Assembly (NCBI GenBank): GCA_025359085.1
Contig: JANYHL010000035.1
Location: forward strand, 1-59,623
Reading direction: 5' to 3'
DNA length: 59,623 nt
From: Gammaproteobacteria bacterium
Lineage (GTDB): Bacteria > Pseudomonadota > Gammaproteobacteria > Burkholderiales > Burkholderiaceae_C
Part shown: in pieces, positions 51,210 through 59,474 of the stretch
How the letters are laid out: the number at the start of each line of letters is the position of its first letter
Position numbering within the stretch: the first letter of the stretch is position 1
Notes under the pieces: model-generated
The model's database searches: none
What the model was told of the DNA's origin: nothing
The model's input: the letters and a program-made list of their open reading frames with translations, nothing else
Made by a program: the position numbers and the translations under genes

Positions 51210-51632
51210 TCAAGCGCGGGTGGCGTGGGCCACTTTCAGGCACTGGTTTTGCACCACCCACAAGCCTGCGGCCTGGGCGGCGGCAGCGGCGGGCGCGTTT
51301 TCAATGCCCAGTTGCAGCCACAAAGCCCGTGCGCCAATGGCGATGGCATCTTGCGCGACCGGCGGCACATCCTCGCTGTTGCGAAACACATTCACCAGAT
51401 CAATCGACGCGTGTTGCGCCGCTTCCTGCAAGCTGGCATACACCGGTTCGCCCAAAATCGTCGCCCCGCTGGCCGCGGCCACCGGGTTGACCGGGATGAT
51501 GCGCCAGCCGTGCGCCTGCAGGTAGCGCGCCACGTCAAAACTGGCACGCGCCGGTTTGGGTGACAGGCCCACCACCGCAACGGTGCGGCAATGGGTCAGT
51601 ATCTGGTGGATGGTTTCGGCTTCAGTCAGCAT
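51210..51632 (-). CDS. CoA-binding domain protein (YccU-like)
   Basis: A 140-residue Rossmann-fold protein of the CoA_binding_2 type. CRTVAVVGLSPKPARASFDV and WRIIPVNPVAAASGATILGE surround the nucleotide pocket; IDLVNVFRNSEDVPPVAQDA, IGARALWLQLGIENAPA and AGLWVVQNQCLKV follow. Members bind CoA but have no firmly known reaction. It is convergent with ruvA and downstream of dsbD. Confidence 0.88.
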   Translation of the reverse strand: MLTEAETIHQILTHCRTVAVVGLSPKPARASFDVARYLQAHGWRIIPVNPVAAASGATILGEPVYASLQEAAQHASIDLVNVFRNSEDVPPVAQDAIAIGARALWLQLGIENAPAAAAAQAAGLWVVQNQCLKVAHATRA

Positions 51633-51636
51633 GGTT

Positions 51637-53841
51637 TCATGAACTCTTCAGCTTGGCCAGCATCGAGCGGACCTCTTGCACACTCAAAATTTCAGATAAA
51701 ACCACGGGCGCGTGCTCATTTTGGTACAGCACATAGACCGGCACGCCGTTGCGGCCGAGCTGCGCCAGCGCGGCGCTGATGGCGGGGTCGCGCCGGGTCC
51801 AGTCGGCCCGCAGCAAGGTGACCTTGTTCGCAGCAAAGTCGGCCAGCACCTCGGCGTTAGCCAGCGTGGTACTTTCGTTGTATTGGCAGGTGACGCACCA
51901 GGCGGCGGTGAAATCGACAAACACCGGCGCCCCGGTGGCGAGCACCTGCTCCACCCGCCCGGGCGTCCACGGCTGCCAGCGCTCACGGGCGGCAACCCTG
52001 GTCAGCCCCGAGGCTGCTGCACTTTTTATAACATTTTGGCCGATAGCCCCCGTCAACAGGGCGAGAGCAGCTATTGAGATAGTAGCTAATATGACCCGGC
52101 TGCGGCCCTTGAGTGTGAGCGACCAGAGCACCAGACTCAAGGCCACCAGCAGCGCCAGCAAGGCGGCGGCGCCGTCAATGCCGCTCTGCTGGCCCAGCAC
52201 CCACACCAGCCAGACCACAGTGGCAAACATCGGAAACGCCATGGCGCGGCGGAACGTGTCCATCCACGCGCCCGGGCGCGGCAGCCAGCGCGCCACCGCC
52301 GGCACCAGACTGGCGGCCAGATACGGCAGCGCCATGCCGATGCCCAGCGTCATGAAAATCAGCAAGGCTTGCAGCGGGGGCAGGCCCAGCGCCAGCCCGA
52401 GCGAGGCACCCATGAACGGCGCGGTGCAGGGCGAGGCGATGGCCACCGCCAGCACGCCCGACAAAAAGGCGTTGACCGCCGGATTTTTGGCCTCCAGCGT
52501 CAGCACCGCATGAGGCAAAAAGCGGCCAAACTCAAACAGGCCGGCCAGGTTCAGTCCGATCACGGTGAACAACACCGCCAGCGCCGCCACTACCGCCGGG
52601 GCCTGCAGCTGAAACCCCCAGCCCAGCTGCTCGCCCGCGCTGCGCAAGCCGATCAGCAGGCCACCCAGGGCCAGAAACGACAGCACCACGCCAGCGCTGT
52701 AGGCCAGACCGCTGATGCGGTGGCCACGCCGGTCATTGGCGTGGCGGGCAAAGCTCATCATTTTGATCGCCAGCACCGGAAACACGCAGGGCATCAGGTT
52801 GAGGATCAGGCCGCCCAGCAACGCGCCCAGCAGCGCGGCCCACAGGCCCAGCGACACGTTCGGGCCAAGCGCCGCGGTGCTCGCGCCGGCGTTGCGGGCC
52901 AGCACCGGGGTCAATGCCGCCGGGCCAGCCGCGTTGCTGTCGGCCCCGCTCGCGACCGCTGGCCAAGTGCCGCGCAACTGGGCCTGGACCCGAAAGCCCT
53001 GACGCTGGCCGTTGACCTCAGCCACCAGCACCAGCGGCAGCAGGCTGGGGCTTTCGGTGCGATGGGCGGACAAAGGCACGCTGGCGGTCCAGACATCGTT
53101 CGCCCCGACCTTGGCCCATTGCTGCGACCCCGGCGCCGCCGGCTCGATCAGTTCGGGCGTTTCCGGAAAGAACGCCAGCTGCTGGCCGCGCAGGGTCGCC
53201 GGCAAACCGGTCACGAAGAATTTGAGCTGTTGGCCGTTTACTTCCACCCGACTGTCGCCTTCCAGCGCCGTGGGCTGGGCCTGCAGGCTGGCGGCAAAGG
53301 CCGCGCTATTGAGCGCGGTCGAGCCGCGCACGGGCACATGCAGGACAAATTCGCCGTCTTGCGGCACGCACTCCAGCCGACAGACCAGCCAGCTGGCCTT
53401 GAGCTTGATTTCCAGATCGGCGTTGAGCAGCGAGGGTTTGAAGGCCGACGTGATGGTCAGCGGTACCGGCAGCAGCACCGTGCCCTCATAGCCGTAGTTG
53501 CTCAGGTTGCCAAGCGGAATTTTTTGGGGCAAGGGCCAGGCGATCTCGCCCGCCGTCACGCCCGCGGGCAGTGTCCATTGCAGCTTCGTGGGCAAGCCGG
53601 AGTCACCGGGGTTTTTCCAGTAGGTGTGCCACTGCGGCAGGTGCTTTAATTGCAGACCCACCCAGACCGATTTCCCCGCGTCAATGCCATCCGGGGCCTG
53701 CACCATCAATTCGGCCCGCACCTGTTCGGTGTTGACCACAGACTGAGAGACATTTTGGCCTCTAGCCCCCGTCGTTATTACACAAGATGCTATAAATAAA
53801 ATAGCGAAAACAAGACGAGAGGGAAATTTTAGGCAATTCAT
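51637..53841 (-). CDS. dsbD: Thiol:disulfide interchange protein DsbD
   Basis: A 734-residue inner-membrane reductase passing electrons from cytosolic thioredoxin to periplasmic proteins. The signal is MNCLKFPSRLVFAILFIASC to about residue 29. The periplasmic alpha-type domain (residues about 30-300, with VCRLECVPQDGEF cysteines) is the DsbD-C type. About eight membrane segments follow, with NLMPCVFPVLAIK and ASPCTAPFMGASLGLALGL carrying the redox cysteines. The C-terminal thioredoxin domain has VDFTAAWCVTCQYNE (CVTC). Two stretches are encoded by dispersed-repeat DNA: the signal peptide/start of the mature protein, and IAALALLTGAIGQNVIKSAA before the thioredoxin domain. A TTG start at 53871 is possible. 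Confidence 0.93.
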   Translation of the reverse strand: MNCLKFPSRLVFAILFIASCVITTGARGQNVSQSVVNTEQVRAELMVQAPDGIDAGKSVWVGLQLKHLPQWHTYWKNPGDSGLPTKLQWTLPAGVTAGEIAWPLPQKIPLGNLSNYGYEGTVLLPVPLTITSAFKPSLLNADLEIKLKASWLVCRLECVPQDGEFVLHVPVRGSTALNSAAFAASLQAQPTALEGDSRVEVNGQQLKFFVTGLPATLRGQQLAFFPETPELIEPAAPGSQQWAKVGANDVWTASVPLSAHRTESPSLLPLVLVAEVNGQRQGFRVQAQLRGTWPAVASGADSNAAGPAALTPVLARNAGASTAALGPNVSLGLWAALLGALLGGLILNLMPCVFPVLAIKMMSFARHANDRRGHRISGLAYSAGVVLSFLALGGLLIGLRSAGEQLGWGFQLQAPAVVAALAVLFTVIGLNLAGLFEFGRFLPHAVLTLEAKNPAVNAFLSGVLAVAIASPCTAPFMGASLGLALGLPPLQALLIFMTLGIGMALPYLAASLVPAVARWLPRPGAWMDTFRRAMAFPMFATVVWLVWVLGQQSGIDGAAALLALLVALSLVLWSLTLKGRSRVILATISIAALALLTGAIGQNVIKSAAASGLTRVAARERWQPWTPGRVEQVLATGAPVFVDFTAAWCVTCQYNESTTLANAEVLADFAANKVTLLRADWTRRDPAISAALAQLGRNGVPVYVLYQNEHAPVVLSEILSVQEVRSMLAKLKSS
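52025..52095 (-). repeat. Dispersed repeat, in frame inside dsbD (membrane segment)
   Basis: On the minus strand: AGCTACTATCTCAATAGCTG, then TTGACGGGGGCTATCGGCCA. It encodes IAALALLTGAIGQNVIK, the last hydrophobic stretch before the thioredoxin domain. Confidence 0.7.
53748..53815 (-). repeat. Dispersed repeat, in frame in the dsbD signal peptide
   Basis: On the minus strand: GCTATTTTATTTATAGCATC, then ACGACGGGGGCTAGAGGCCA. It is close to the intergenic copy at 5367. It encodes AILFIASCVITTGARGQNVS, i.e. the hydrophobic core and cleavage region of the signal peptide. Confidence 0.8.
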
Positions 53842-53935
53842 TGCAAATGTGTGAGTCAGGCTGATCGGCAAAGTTCCAGGGCGCGCGTGAGGGCTCGCTC
53901 AGCGTCTGCTGATTTTGTCCCAAATTTTTCTGGCG

Positions 53936-54280
53936 CTATTTTCCCTCATCGTCGTGCGCCAGCAAGGAAGCTTGTGCAAACACACCCGGCAGCTTTTTGG
54001 GGGCTTTGATGCGCACCTGCTTGTTCACATTCATGCGGCCAAACACCACCTCGATGTCGGCGCCCGCCACGCCAAACTGGGTCGCCAGAAAGCGCACCAG
54101 GTGATCGGTTGCCCGACCCGCCACCGGGGCCGCCGCGACGCTGACCTTGAGTTGCTTGCCAAAGGGCTTGCCAAGGGCGGTCTTGCTGGCGCTGGGTTTG
54201 CCCAGAATGTTGATCACCAGCACGTCTCCGTCCCAGGCAAAAAAAGAATCGCCGGTGGCGTTTTTGCTGACGCGGCTCAT
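53936..54280 (-). CDS. DUF167 (YggU) family protein
   Basis: A 114-residue small protein. The family core is VSVAAAPVAGRATDHLVRFLA, then QFGVAGADIEVVFGRMNVNKQVRI. The N-terminal part (ATGDSFFAWDGDVLVINILG) holds the first strands. The function is unknown; relatives are found next to many housekeeping genes. It is 94 bases upstream of dsbD on the same strand. Confidence 0.87.
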   Translation of the reverse strand: MSRVSKNATGDSFFAWDGDVLVINILGKPSASKTALGKPFGKQLKVSVAAAPVAGRATDHLVRFLATQFGVAGADIEVVFGRMNVNKQVRIKAPKKLPGVFAQASLLAHDDEGK

Positions 54281-54504
54281 GGCGCCAGGCCCGGCAATGC
54301 GGGCTGTTCTTGCTGCTTCATTTCAATGTGACAGGGCGCATTTATTGCGGCCTGATACAAATTAGGTTAATAAAAAAGGATTTGCTTTTCCGCCAAGGCG
54401 GGGGCATAGTGAATCCGTCGGGCGCTTATTTTTATTTTTGATTATTGTGTTGCCGGCATTCCGTCGGCAACTGTTTCAACCCTGAGAGTAACAGGAGATT
54501 ATTT

Positions 54505-54834
54505 ATGAATTTGACGATCAGCGGCCACCATCTCGAGGTCACCCCGGCCTTGCGCAGTTACGTTACCAGCAAGCTGGACCGGATCAAGCGGCATTTCGAC
54601 CAGGTGGTCGATGTCAAAGTGCTGCTCACCGTAGAAAAGCAAACCGAAAAGGATCTGAGACAACGTGCCGAATGCAATATTCACGTCAAGGGCACCGATA
54701 TGTTTGCCGAGAGCTCGCATGCCGATTTGTACGCTGCCGTGGATGAACTGGTGGACAAACTGGATCGCCAGGTGGTCCGGCACAAAGATCGTTTGCAAAA
54801 TCATCATCACGACGCGCCTAAACGACTGATGTGA
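54505..54834 (+). CDS. hpf: Ribosome hibernation-promoting factor (short HPF)
   Basis: A 109-residue HPF/RaiA protein that binds 30S subunits and helps form inactive 100S or 70S ribosomes in stationary phase. The start at 54505 follows [46 protein letters not shown] and [20 protein letters not shown] cover the family. It is followed by ptsN and hprK, the tail of the usual rpoN cluster; rpoN itself is not here. A terminator lies after it. Confidence 0.96.
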   Translation: MNLTISGHHLEVTPALRSYVTSKLDRIKRHFDQVVDVKVLLTVEKQTEKDLRQRAECNIHVKGTDMFAESSHADLYAAVDELVDKLDRQVVRHKDRLQNHHHDAPKRLM

Positions 54835-54859
54835 GGCCATGCGCCTGATATCCGACCTA

Positions 54860-54888
54860 GCCGCCTGCTGTGCCGGGCGGTTTTTTTT
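54860..54888 (+). terminator. Intrinsic terminator after hpf
   Basis: CCGCC (54861-54865) pairs with GGCGG (54876-54880) and is followed by eight Ts. This separates hpf from ptsN, implying that ptsN-hprK also has its own promoter. Confidence 0.75.
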
Positions 54889-54906
54889 GCCTCCCTCGGA
54901 TGTGGG

Positions 54907-54927
54907 CATAATTCGCCCTAAATTATG
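54907..54927. promoter_or_regulatory. Inverted repeat overlapping the ptsN start codon
   Basis: CATAATT (54907-54913) and AATTATG (54921-54927) are perfect complements across seven bases, and the right arm contains the ptsN ATG. It may bind a regulator or mask the start in the mRNA. The left arm also contains a CATAAT minus-10-like box. Confidence 0.5.
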
Positions 54928-55392
54928 AATCGACTCGCAGCCATACTCCCCCCGGCACAGGTGCTTGTGCAGGTTGATGCCACCAGCAAAAAACGAGCTT
55001 TTGAAGAAGCGGGTTTGCTGTTTGAAAACCTGCACGGCCTGAGCCGTTCGCTGCTCACCGACAGCCTGTTCTCCCGCGAGCGTTTGGGCTCAACCGGGCT
55101 CGGGCACGGTGTCGCCATTCCGCATGGCCGCATCAAGGGCCTGAAGGTGCCGATGGCCGCCGTGCTGCAATTGGCCCACCCGATTGGCTTTGATGCGCCT
55201 GACGAGCAGGCTGTCAATTTGCTGATTTTTCTGTTGGTGCCCGAGTCGGCGACACAAAAGCATCTGGAAATCCTCTCGGAAATTGCTGAAATGCTGAGTG
55301 ACACGGCGTTACGGGAAAAAATGGCGGTCAGTGCCAGCGCGACGGAGCTGCACCAGCTCATCGCCAAATGGCAATCGGCCCAGCTGGCCTGA
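54925..55392 (+). CDS. ptsN: Nitrogen-regulatory PTS enzyme IIA (PtsN)
   Basis: A 155-residue EIIA-Ntr, a regulatory phosphoprotein of the nitrogen PTS that controls potassium, nitrogen and other processes. The phospho-acceptor histidine is in TGLGHGVAIPHGRIKG. MNRLAAILPPAQVLVQVDAT, KKRAFEEAGLLFENLHGL and NLLIFLLVPESATQKHLEIL match. The next gene hprK fits the known hpf-ptsN-hprK arrangement in Betaproteobacteria. Confidence 0.95.
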   Translation: MNRLAAILPPAQVLVQVDATSKKRAFEEAGLLFENLHGLSRSLLTDSLFSRERLGSTGLGHGVAIPHGRIKGLKVPMAAVLQLAHPIGFDAPDEQAVNLLIFLLVPESATQKHLEILSEIAEMLSDTALREKMAVSASATELHQLIAKWQSAQLA

Positions 55393-55430
55393 GCCTGGCC
55401 GGGCGTTGACTTGATTTCACGGGAGGCGGT

Positions 55431-56381
55431 GTGAAACCTAACGTTATCAGTGCCGATGTGCTGTTTGAGGAGTTTCGCAGCACCTTGAAATGGGAGTGGC
55501 TGGCCGGTTTGGGGGCTTCGGAGCGCCGCTTCGACGAGGTGGCGGTGCGTGCCGCGCGCTCGGGTGCGGATCTGGTCGGTCACCTCAATTACATTCATCC
55601 CTATCGCATCCAGATTTTGGGCCAGCGCGAGATTGCCTATCTCACCAATGCGACGCCGGACGACTGCGCACGCCGGATTTCCCGCATTGTCACGCTCGAG
55701 CCCCCAGTACTGATTCTGGCCGACGAACAAGTCGCGCCCCAAGCTCTGCTGTCGATGTGCGAACGGGCCCAGATACCGATGTTCGCCACCCTGAGTTCAT
55801 CGGCGTTTGTGATTGATGTGCTGCGCGCCTACCTGTCCAAATATTTTGCAGACCGCATCACCATGCATGGCGTGTTCATGGATATTCTGGGCCTGGGCGT
55901 GCTCATCACCGGGGAATCGGGCCTGGGCAAGAGCGAGTTGGGTCTGGAGCTGATCTCGCGTGGCAATGGCCTGGTGGCCGATGATGCCGTCGATCTGTAC
56001 CGCATCAACCAGGACACCATTGAGGGTCGGTGCCCCGAATTGCTGATGAACCTGCTGGAGGTCAGGGGCATCGGGCTGCTCGATATCCGGGGCATTTTTG
56101 GCGAAACCGCCGTGCGCCGACGCATGCGGCTCAAGTTGATCGTGCATCTGGTGCGCCGCGAAACGATGGAGCGCGACTATGAGCGCATTCCGTATGAGCC
56201 GCTGACCCAGGACGTGCTCGGCGTCCCGGTGCGCAAGGTGGTGATTCAGGTGGTGGCCGGGCGCAACATCGCGGTACTGGTCGAAGCCGCCGTGCGCAAC
56301 ACCATTCTGCAGTTGCGCGGCATCGACACTTACCAGGAGTTTGTCGAGCGCCACCGCAAGGCGATGGGGCTGGGCGACTGA
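55431..56381 (+). CDS. hprK: HPr kinase/phosphorylase
   Basis: A 316-residue bifunctional enzyme that phosphorylates HPr on a serine and removes the phosphate. The start is GTG at 55431 with GGGAGG ahead. The N-terminal domain (about 1-130) has [13 protein letters not shown] and GLRRISRIV-like strands; the kinase domain has Walker [20 protein letters not shown], the DDAVDLYRI segment, the signature [20 protein letters not shown] and [20 protein letters not shown]. It partners ptsN upstream. Confidence 0.96.
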   Translation: MKPNVISADVLFEEFRSTLKWEWLAGLGASERRFDEVAVRAARSGADLVGHLNYIHPYRIQILGQREIAYLTNATPDDCARRISRIVTLEPPVLILADEQVAPQALLSMCERAQIPMFATLSSSAFVIDVLRAYLSKYFADRITMHGVFMDILGLGVLITGESGLGKSELGLELISRGNGLVADDAVDLYRINQDTIEGRCPELLMNLLEVRGIGLLDIRGIFGETAVRRRMRLKLIVHLVRRETMERDYERIPYEPLTQDVLGVPVRKVVIQVVAGRNIAVLVEAAVRNTILQLRGIDTYQEFVERHRKAMGLGD

Positions 56382-56402
56382 AGCACGCCCAAAGACAGGC
56401 GC

Positions 56403-56849
56403 TTAGTCCTGGGCGTCGGTCGACGCGGGACGATTGGGGCACGGCATCCGGTTGCAATGGGTATACAGGCTCAACGCGTGATCGACGATGGCAAAGCCCC
56501 GGGTCTTGGCCACGGCGTGCTGGCGTTTTTCGATTTCCGCGTCATAAAATTCTTCGACTTTGCCGCAATCCAGACACACCAGGTGGTCATGGTGCTGCCC
56601 CTCGTTGAGCTCATAGACCGCCCGGTCGCTCTCAAAATGGCTCCGAATCAGGATGTCGGCCTGCTCGAACTGGGCCAACACCCGGTACACCGTGGCCAAA
56701 CCAACATCCGAATGCTTTTCCAGCAAAACGCGAAACACGTCCTCGGCCGTCATGTGACGCTGCGCGCCCTGCTGGAAGATTTCCAGAATTTTCAGTCGGG
56801 GCAGCGTGGCCTTCAGGCCGGTGCTTTTGAGTTCTTCAATCTTGGTCAT
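56403..56849 (-). CDS. fur: Ferric uptake regulator Fur
   Basis: A 148-residue iron-sensing repressor. The start at 56849 gives MTKIEELKSTGLKATLPRLK. The winged HTH covers DVGLATVYRVLAQFEQADIL. Metal residues: ESDRAVYELNEGQHHDHLVC (HHDH) and CLDCGKVEEFYD, with further cysteines in THCNRMPCPN. It is divergent from bamE, a universal arrangement in this group; the 91-base gap should hold both promoters. Confidence 0.97.
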   Translation of the reverse strand: MTKIEELKSTGLKATLPRLKILEIFQQGAQRHMTAEDVFRVLLEKHSDVGLATVYRVLAQFEQADILIRSHFESDRAVYELNEGQHHDHLVCLDCGKVEEFYDAEIEKRQHAVAKTRGFAIVDHALSLYTHCNRMPCPNRPASTDAQD

Positions 56850-56940
56850 GGCGGGGTCTCGGTCTTGCCAGCTGCCAGTCGATCCTGCGGGCACAGCCGG
56901 TACAATGAGCCGATCATATCGCCACACTCCACACCACCTC

Positions 56941-57483
56941 ATGTCTGAACTTCAACGTCTTGCTACCCGTTTGAGCCTGATTCTTGCCGCGAGTGCCAGT
57001 CTGGTGGCTTGTGGCAGTCTGAATGGCGCCAGCCACAGCCTTGCCAGTGTCGTTACGCCTTACAAGATTGACATCGTGCAGGGCAATTTTGTTTCCCGGG
57101 AGCAGGCGGCGGCGGTGAAACCCGGCATGAGCCGGGCGCAGGTGCGCGATATTCTGGGCACCCCCTTGCTGACCAGCGTTTTCCACGCCGACCGCTGGGA
57201 CTACGTCTTTACGTTCAAACGTCAAGGGCTGGAACCCCAGGCGCGCACCGTGACTGCATTTTTCAAGGATGATGCGCTGGAGCGCCTGGAGGCACAGGCC
57301 TTGCCGACCGAGACCGAATTTGTGGCCATGATGGCTTCAGGTCGGGCAACCGGAAAAGTACCGGTGCTGGAAATGCCGCCAGAGAGCTTGACACCGGTGG
57401 CGGCCCCGATAAAAGTGGCCGCGCCCCAGCCGCTGCCAGCGCTGCCCGCGAGCTATCCGCCGCTGGAGCCGGTCGCACGCTAA
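56941..57483 (+). CDS. bamE: Outer-membrane assembly lipoprotein BamE
   Basis: A 180-residue lipoprotein of the BAM complex, which folds beta-barrels into the outer membrane. The signal [20 protein letters not shown] ends in the lipobox LVAC. The SmpA/OmlA domain follows: [57 protein letters not shown] proline-rich C-terminal tail (about residues 145-180) is usual in the Comamonadaceae. The start at 56941 was chosen over an upstream in-frame ATG because of the signal peptide. Confidence 0.95.
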   Translation: MSELQRLATRLSLILAASASLVACGSLNGASHSLASVVTPYKIDIVQGNFVSREQAAAVKPGMSRAQVRDILGTPLLTSVFHADRWDYVFTFKRQGLEPQARTVTAFFKDDALERLEAQALPTETEFVAMMASGRATGKVPVLEMPPESLTPVAAPIKVAAPQPLPALPASYPPLEPVAR

Positions 57484-57517
57484 GCCGGTTTCTCCCGCCT
57501 TTCCCGCGTTCGCGATC

Positions 57518-58333
57518 ATGACTCAAACCCTGACCCATCGTGTGGCCATCGCGGGTGCCTCTGGCCGCATGGGCCAGATGCTGATCGAGGCGGTCCACCA
57601 TGCCGATGACTGTGTGCTGAGCGGCGCGCTGGACGTACCAACCAGCCCTGCCCTGGGCGTCGATGCGATGGCGTTTTTGGGTCAGACCAGCGGCATTGCG
57701 ATCACCGCGGATCTGGCGACCGGGCTCCAACAGGCCCAAACCCTGATTGACTTCACCCGGCCTGAAGGCACCTTGGCCCATCTGCGCTTGTGTCGTGAAT
57801 TGGGCGTGAATGTGGTGATTGGCACCACCGGCTTCAGCGCGGCGCAAAAGTCCGAGATCGCCGCTGCCGCGCGCGACATTGCGATTGTGATGGCGCCCAA
57901 CATGAGCGTCGGGGTCAACGTCACCCTCAAGCTGCTGGAAATGGCGGCCAAGGCGCTGGCCACGGGGTATGACATTGAAATCATCGAAGCGCATCACCGC
58001 CACAAGGTGGATGCCCCGTCTGGCACGGCGCTCAAAATGGGCGAGGTGATCGCCAGTGCGCTCGGGCGCGACCTGAAAGACTGTGCCGTTTATGCGCGTG
58101 AAGGCGTCACCGGTGAACGCGATCCGTCCTCGATTGGCTTCGCCACCATTCGCGGCGGCGATATTGTGGGCGACCACACCGTGCTGTTTGCGGGTATTGG
58201 CGAGCGTATTGAGATCAGCCACAAATCATCCAGCCGCGCCACCTATGCGCAGGGCAGCTTGCGCGCGCTGCGTTTTCTAAGTACTCAACAGGTCGGTTTG
58301 TACGACATGTTTGACGTGCTGAACCTGAGATGA
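57518..58333 (+). CDS. dapB: 4-hydroxy-tetrahydrodipicolinate reductase
   Basis: A 271-residue NAD(P)H reductase of the diaminopimelate/lysine pathway. The nucleotide-binding loop is [62 protein letters not shown] and the active-site [20 protein letters not shown] are all present. The stop overlaps the exbB start (ATGA at 58330). Confidence 0.97.
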   Translation: MTQTLTHRVAIAGASGRMGQMLIEAVHHADDCVLSGALDVPTSPALGVDAMAFLGQTSGIAITADLATGLQQAQTLIDFTRPEGTLAHLRLCRELGVNVVIGTTGFSAAQKSEIAAAARDIAIVMAPNMSVGVNVTLKLLEMAAKALATGYDIEIIEAHHRHKVDAPSGTALKMGEVIASALGRDLKDCAVYAREGVTGERDPSSIGFATIRGGDIVGDHTVLFAGIGERIEISHKSSSRATYAQGSLRALRFLSTQQVGLYDMFDVLNLR

Positions 58334-58983
58334 ACTCGACGCAACTGTTTTGGCAGGGCGACGCGCTGACGCGCTGCGTGGCCTTGCTGTTGCTGGCCAT
58401 GTCGGTGGGCAGTTGGGTGGTCATTGTCTGGAAATCGTGGTTGCTGCGCCGCGCCAGTGGCGACGTGCTGCGCAGCATTGCCGCCTTCTGGAGTTCGGCG
58501 TCGGTGGCAACCGCGCTGCCCAAGTTACAGGCTTTTGACCGTGAAGCCCTCGTCATGCCTTTGGTTGTTGCTACAAAATTTGAAGCAAATGGGACGCTGG
58601 CGGCGACCGGGGCGCGGTCGCATCAATTGACCCGCGTGCTGCGCGATGCGCTGCACGCGGCCTTGAGCAAGCTCCACGCGGGCCAGGTGTTGCTCGCCAC
58701 CGTCGGTGCCACCGCACCGTTCGTCGGGCTGCTGGGCACGGTTTGGGGCATTTATCACGCCCTGATTGGCATTGCGAATGCCGGCCAGGTGACGATCGGC
58801 CAAATTTCCGGCCCGGTCGGCGAAGCCCTCATCATGACCGCTGCCGGCCTGGCGGTGGCCATTCCGGCAGTGCTGGCCTACAACGTGTTGGGCCGCGTGA
58901 TCGGGCGCATTGAGGCAGAACTTGAAGGCTTTGCGCGTGATCTGCGCGAACTGGCCAGTACCCCGCCGGTTGGGCCGGTTTAG
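58330..58983 (+). CDS. exbB: MotA/TolQ/ExbB proton channel family protein
   Basis: A 217-residue inner-membrane channel subunit that energises TonB-dependent (or Tol) transport using the proton gradient. Three membrane segments: [20 protein letters not shown], the [20 protein letters not shown] region (the family signature) and [20 protein letters not shown]. Its partner ExbD follows after 20 bases. Without tonB in view, TolQ is not excluded, but the dapB-exbB-exbD order favours ExbB. A short part (58552-58590) resembles the dispersed repeat weakly. Confidence 0.88.
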   Translation: MNSTQLFWQGDALTRCVALLLLAMSVGSWVVIVWKSWLLRRASGDVLRSIAAFWSSASVATALPKLQAFDREALVMPLVVATKFEANGTLAATGARSHQLTRVLRDALHAALSKLHAGQVLLATVGATAPFVGLLGTVWGIYHALIGIANAGQVTIGQISGPVGEALIMTAAGLAVAIPAVLAYNVLGRVIGRIEAELEGFARDLRELASTPPVGPV

Positions 58984-59003
58984 GCTTTGGCCCGGAGACC
59001 GAC

Positions 59004-59432
59004 ATGTCGTTTGGCCGCTTAGAGCGCACTGCCGGTCCCAAGCCGATGAGCGAGATCAACATGACGCCGCTGGTCGACGTGATGCTGGTGCTGGTGGTGA
59101 TTTTCATCATCACCGCGCCCTTGCTGACCAGTTCCATCCAGCTCGACCTGCCCAAAGCCGAAACCGGCCCCGTCAGCACGGCAGCCCAATTCGTGAGCGT
59201 GGCGGTAGACCCGTCCGGACAAGCCTTTTTGAATGACAAAGCACTGACGCTGCCTGAGTTGGCCGCGCAACTGACGCAAGCCGCCAAGGTCAACCCCGAC
59301 CTTGAAGTACAGTTGCGGGCGGACACCGCAGTACCCTATGGCCGCATCGTCGACGTGATGGGCGCGGCCCAAAAAGCCGGATTGAACCGGATTGGTTTTG
59401 TGACCGGTCCCAAGCCCCCTGTGGCGCCCTAA
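59004..59432 (+). CDS. exbD: Biopolymer transport protein ExbD/TolR
   Basis: A 142-residue partner of ExbB. A short cytosolic N-terminus, then SEINMTPLVDVMLVLVVIFI with the membrane aspartate essential for proton use, then a periplasmic domain (QLDLPKAETG, FLNDKALTLPELAAQLTQAA, RADTAVPYGRIVDVMGAAQK). Together they form the motor complex that drives TonB or Tol. Confidence 0.92.
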   Translation: MSFGRLERTAGPKPMSEINMTPLVDVMLVLVVIFIITAPLLTSSIQLDLPKAETGPVSTAAQFVSVAVDPSGQAFLNDKALTLPELAAQLTQAAKVNPDLEVQLRADTAVPYGRIVDVMGAAQKAGLNRIGFVTGPKPPVAP

Positions 59433-59474
59433 AATCGATGGTGTGCGATCCCGTGATCGCCAGAGAGAAATCAA

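Noticed and set aside
52369-53649. A 426-residue open frame opposite dsbD
   Set aside because: Antisense of a membrane protein gene with typical shadow composition; no start signal.
5367-53815. CRISPR array from the recurring short repeats
   Set aside because: Copies are scattered over 48 kb, vary in sequence and orientation, and have no regular spacers or cas genes.
54366-54400. Sigma-54 promoter ahead of hpf
   Set aside because: TTGGCGGAAAAGCAAA on the minus strand has the GG and GC elements too close together and points away from hpf.
58552-58590. A further dispersed-repeat copy inside exbB
   Set aside because: Only weak similarity (TTGTAGC and GACGAGGGCT on the minus strand); the encoded residues also fit normal ExbB sequence, so chance is likely.
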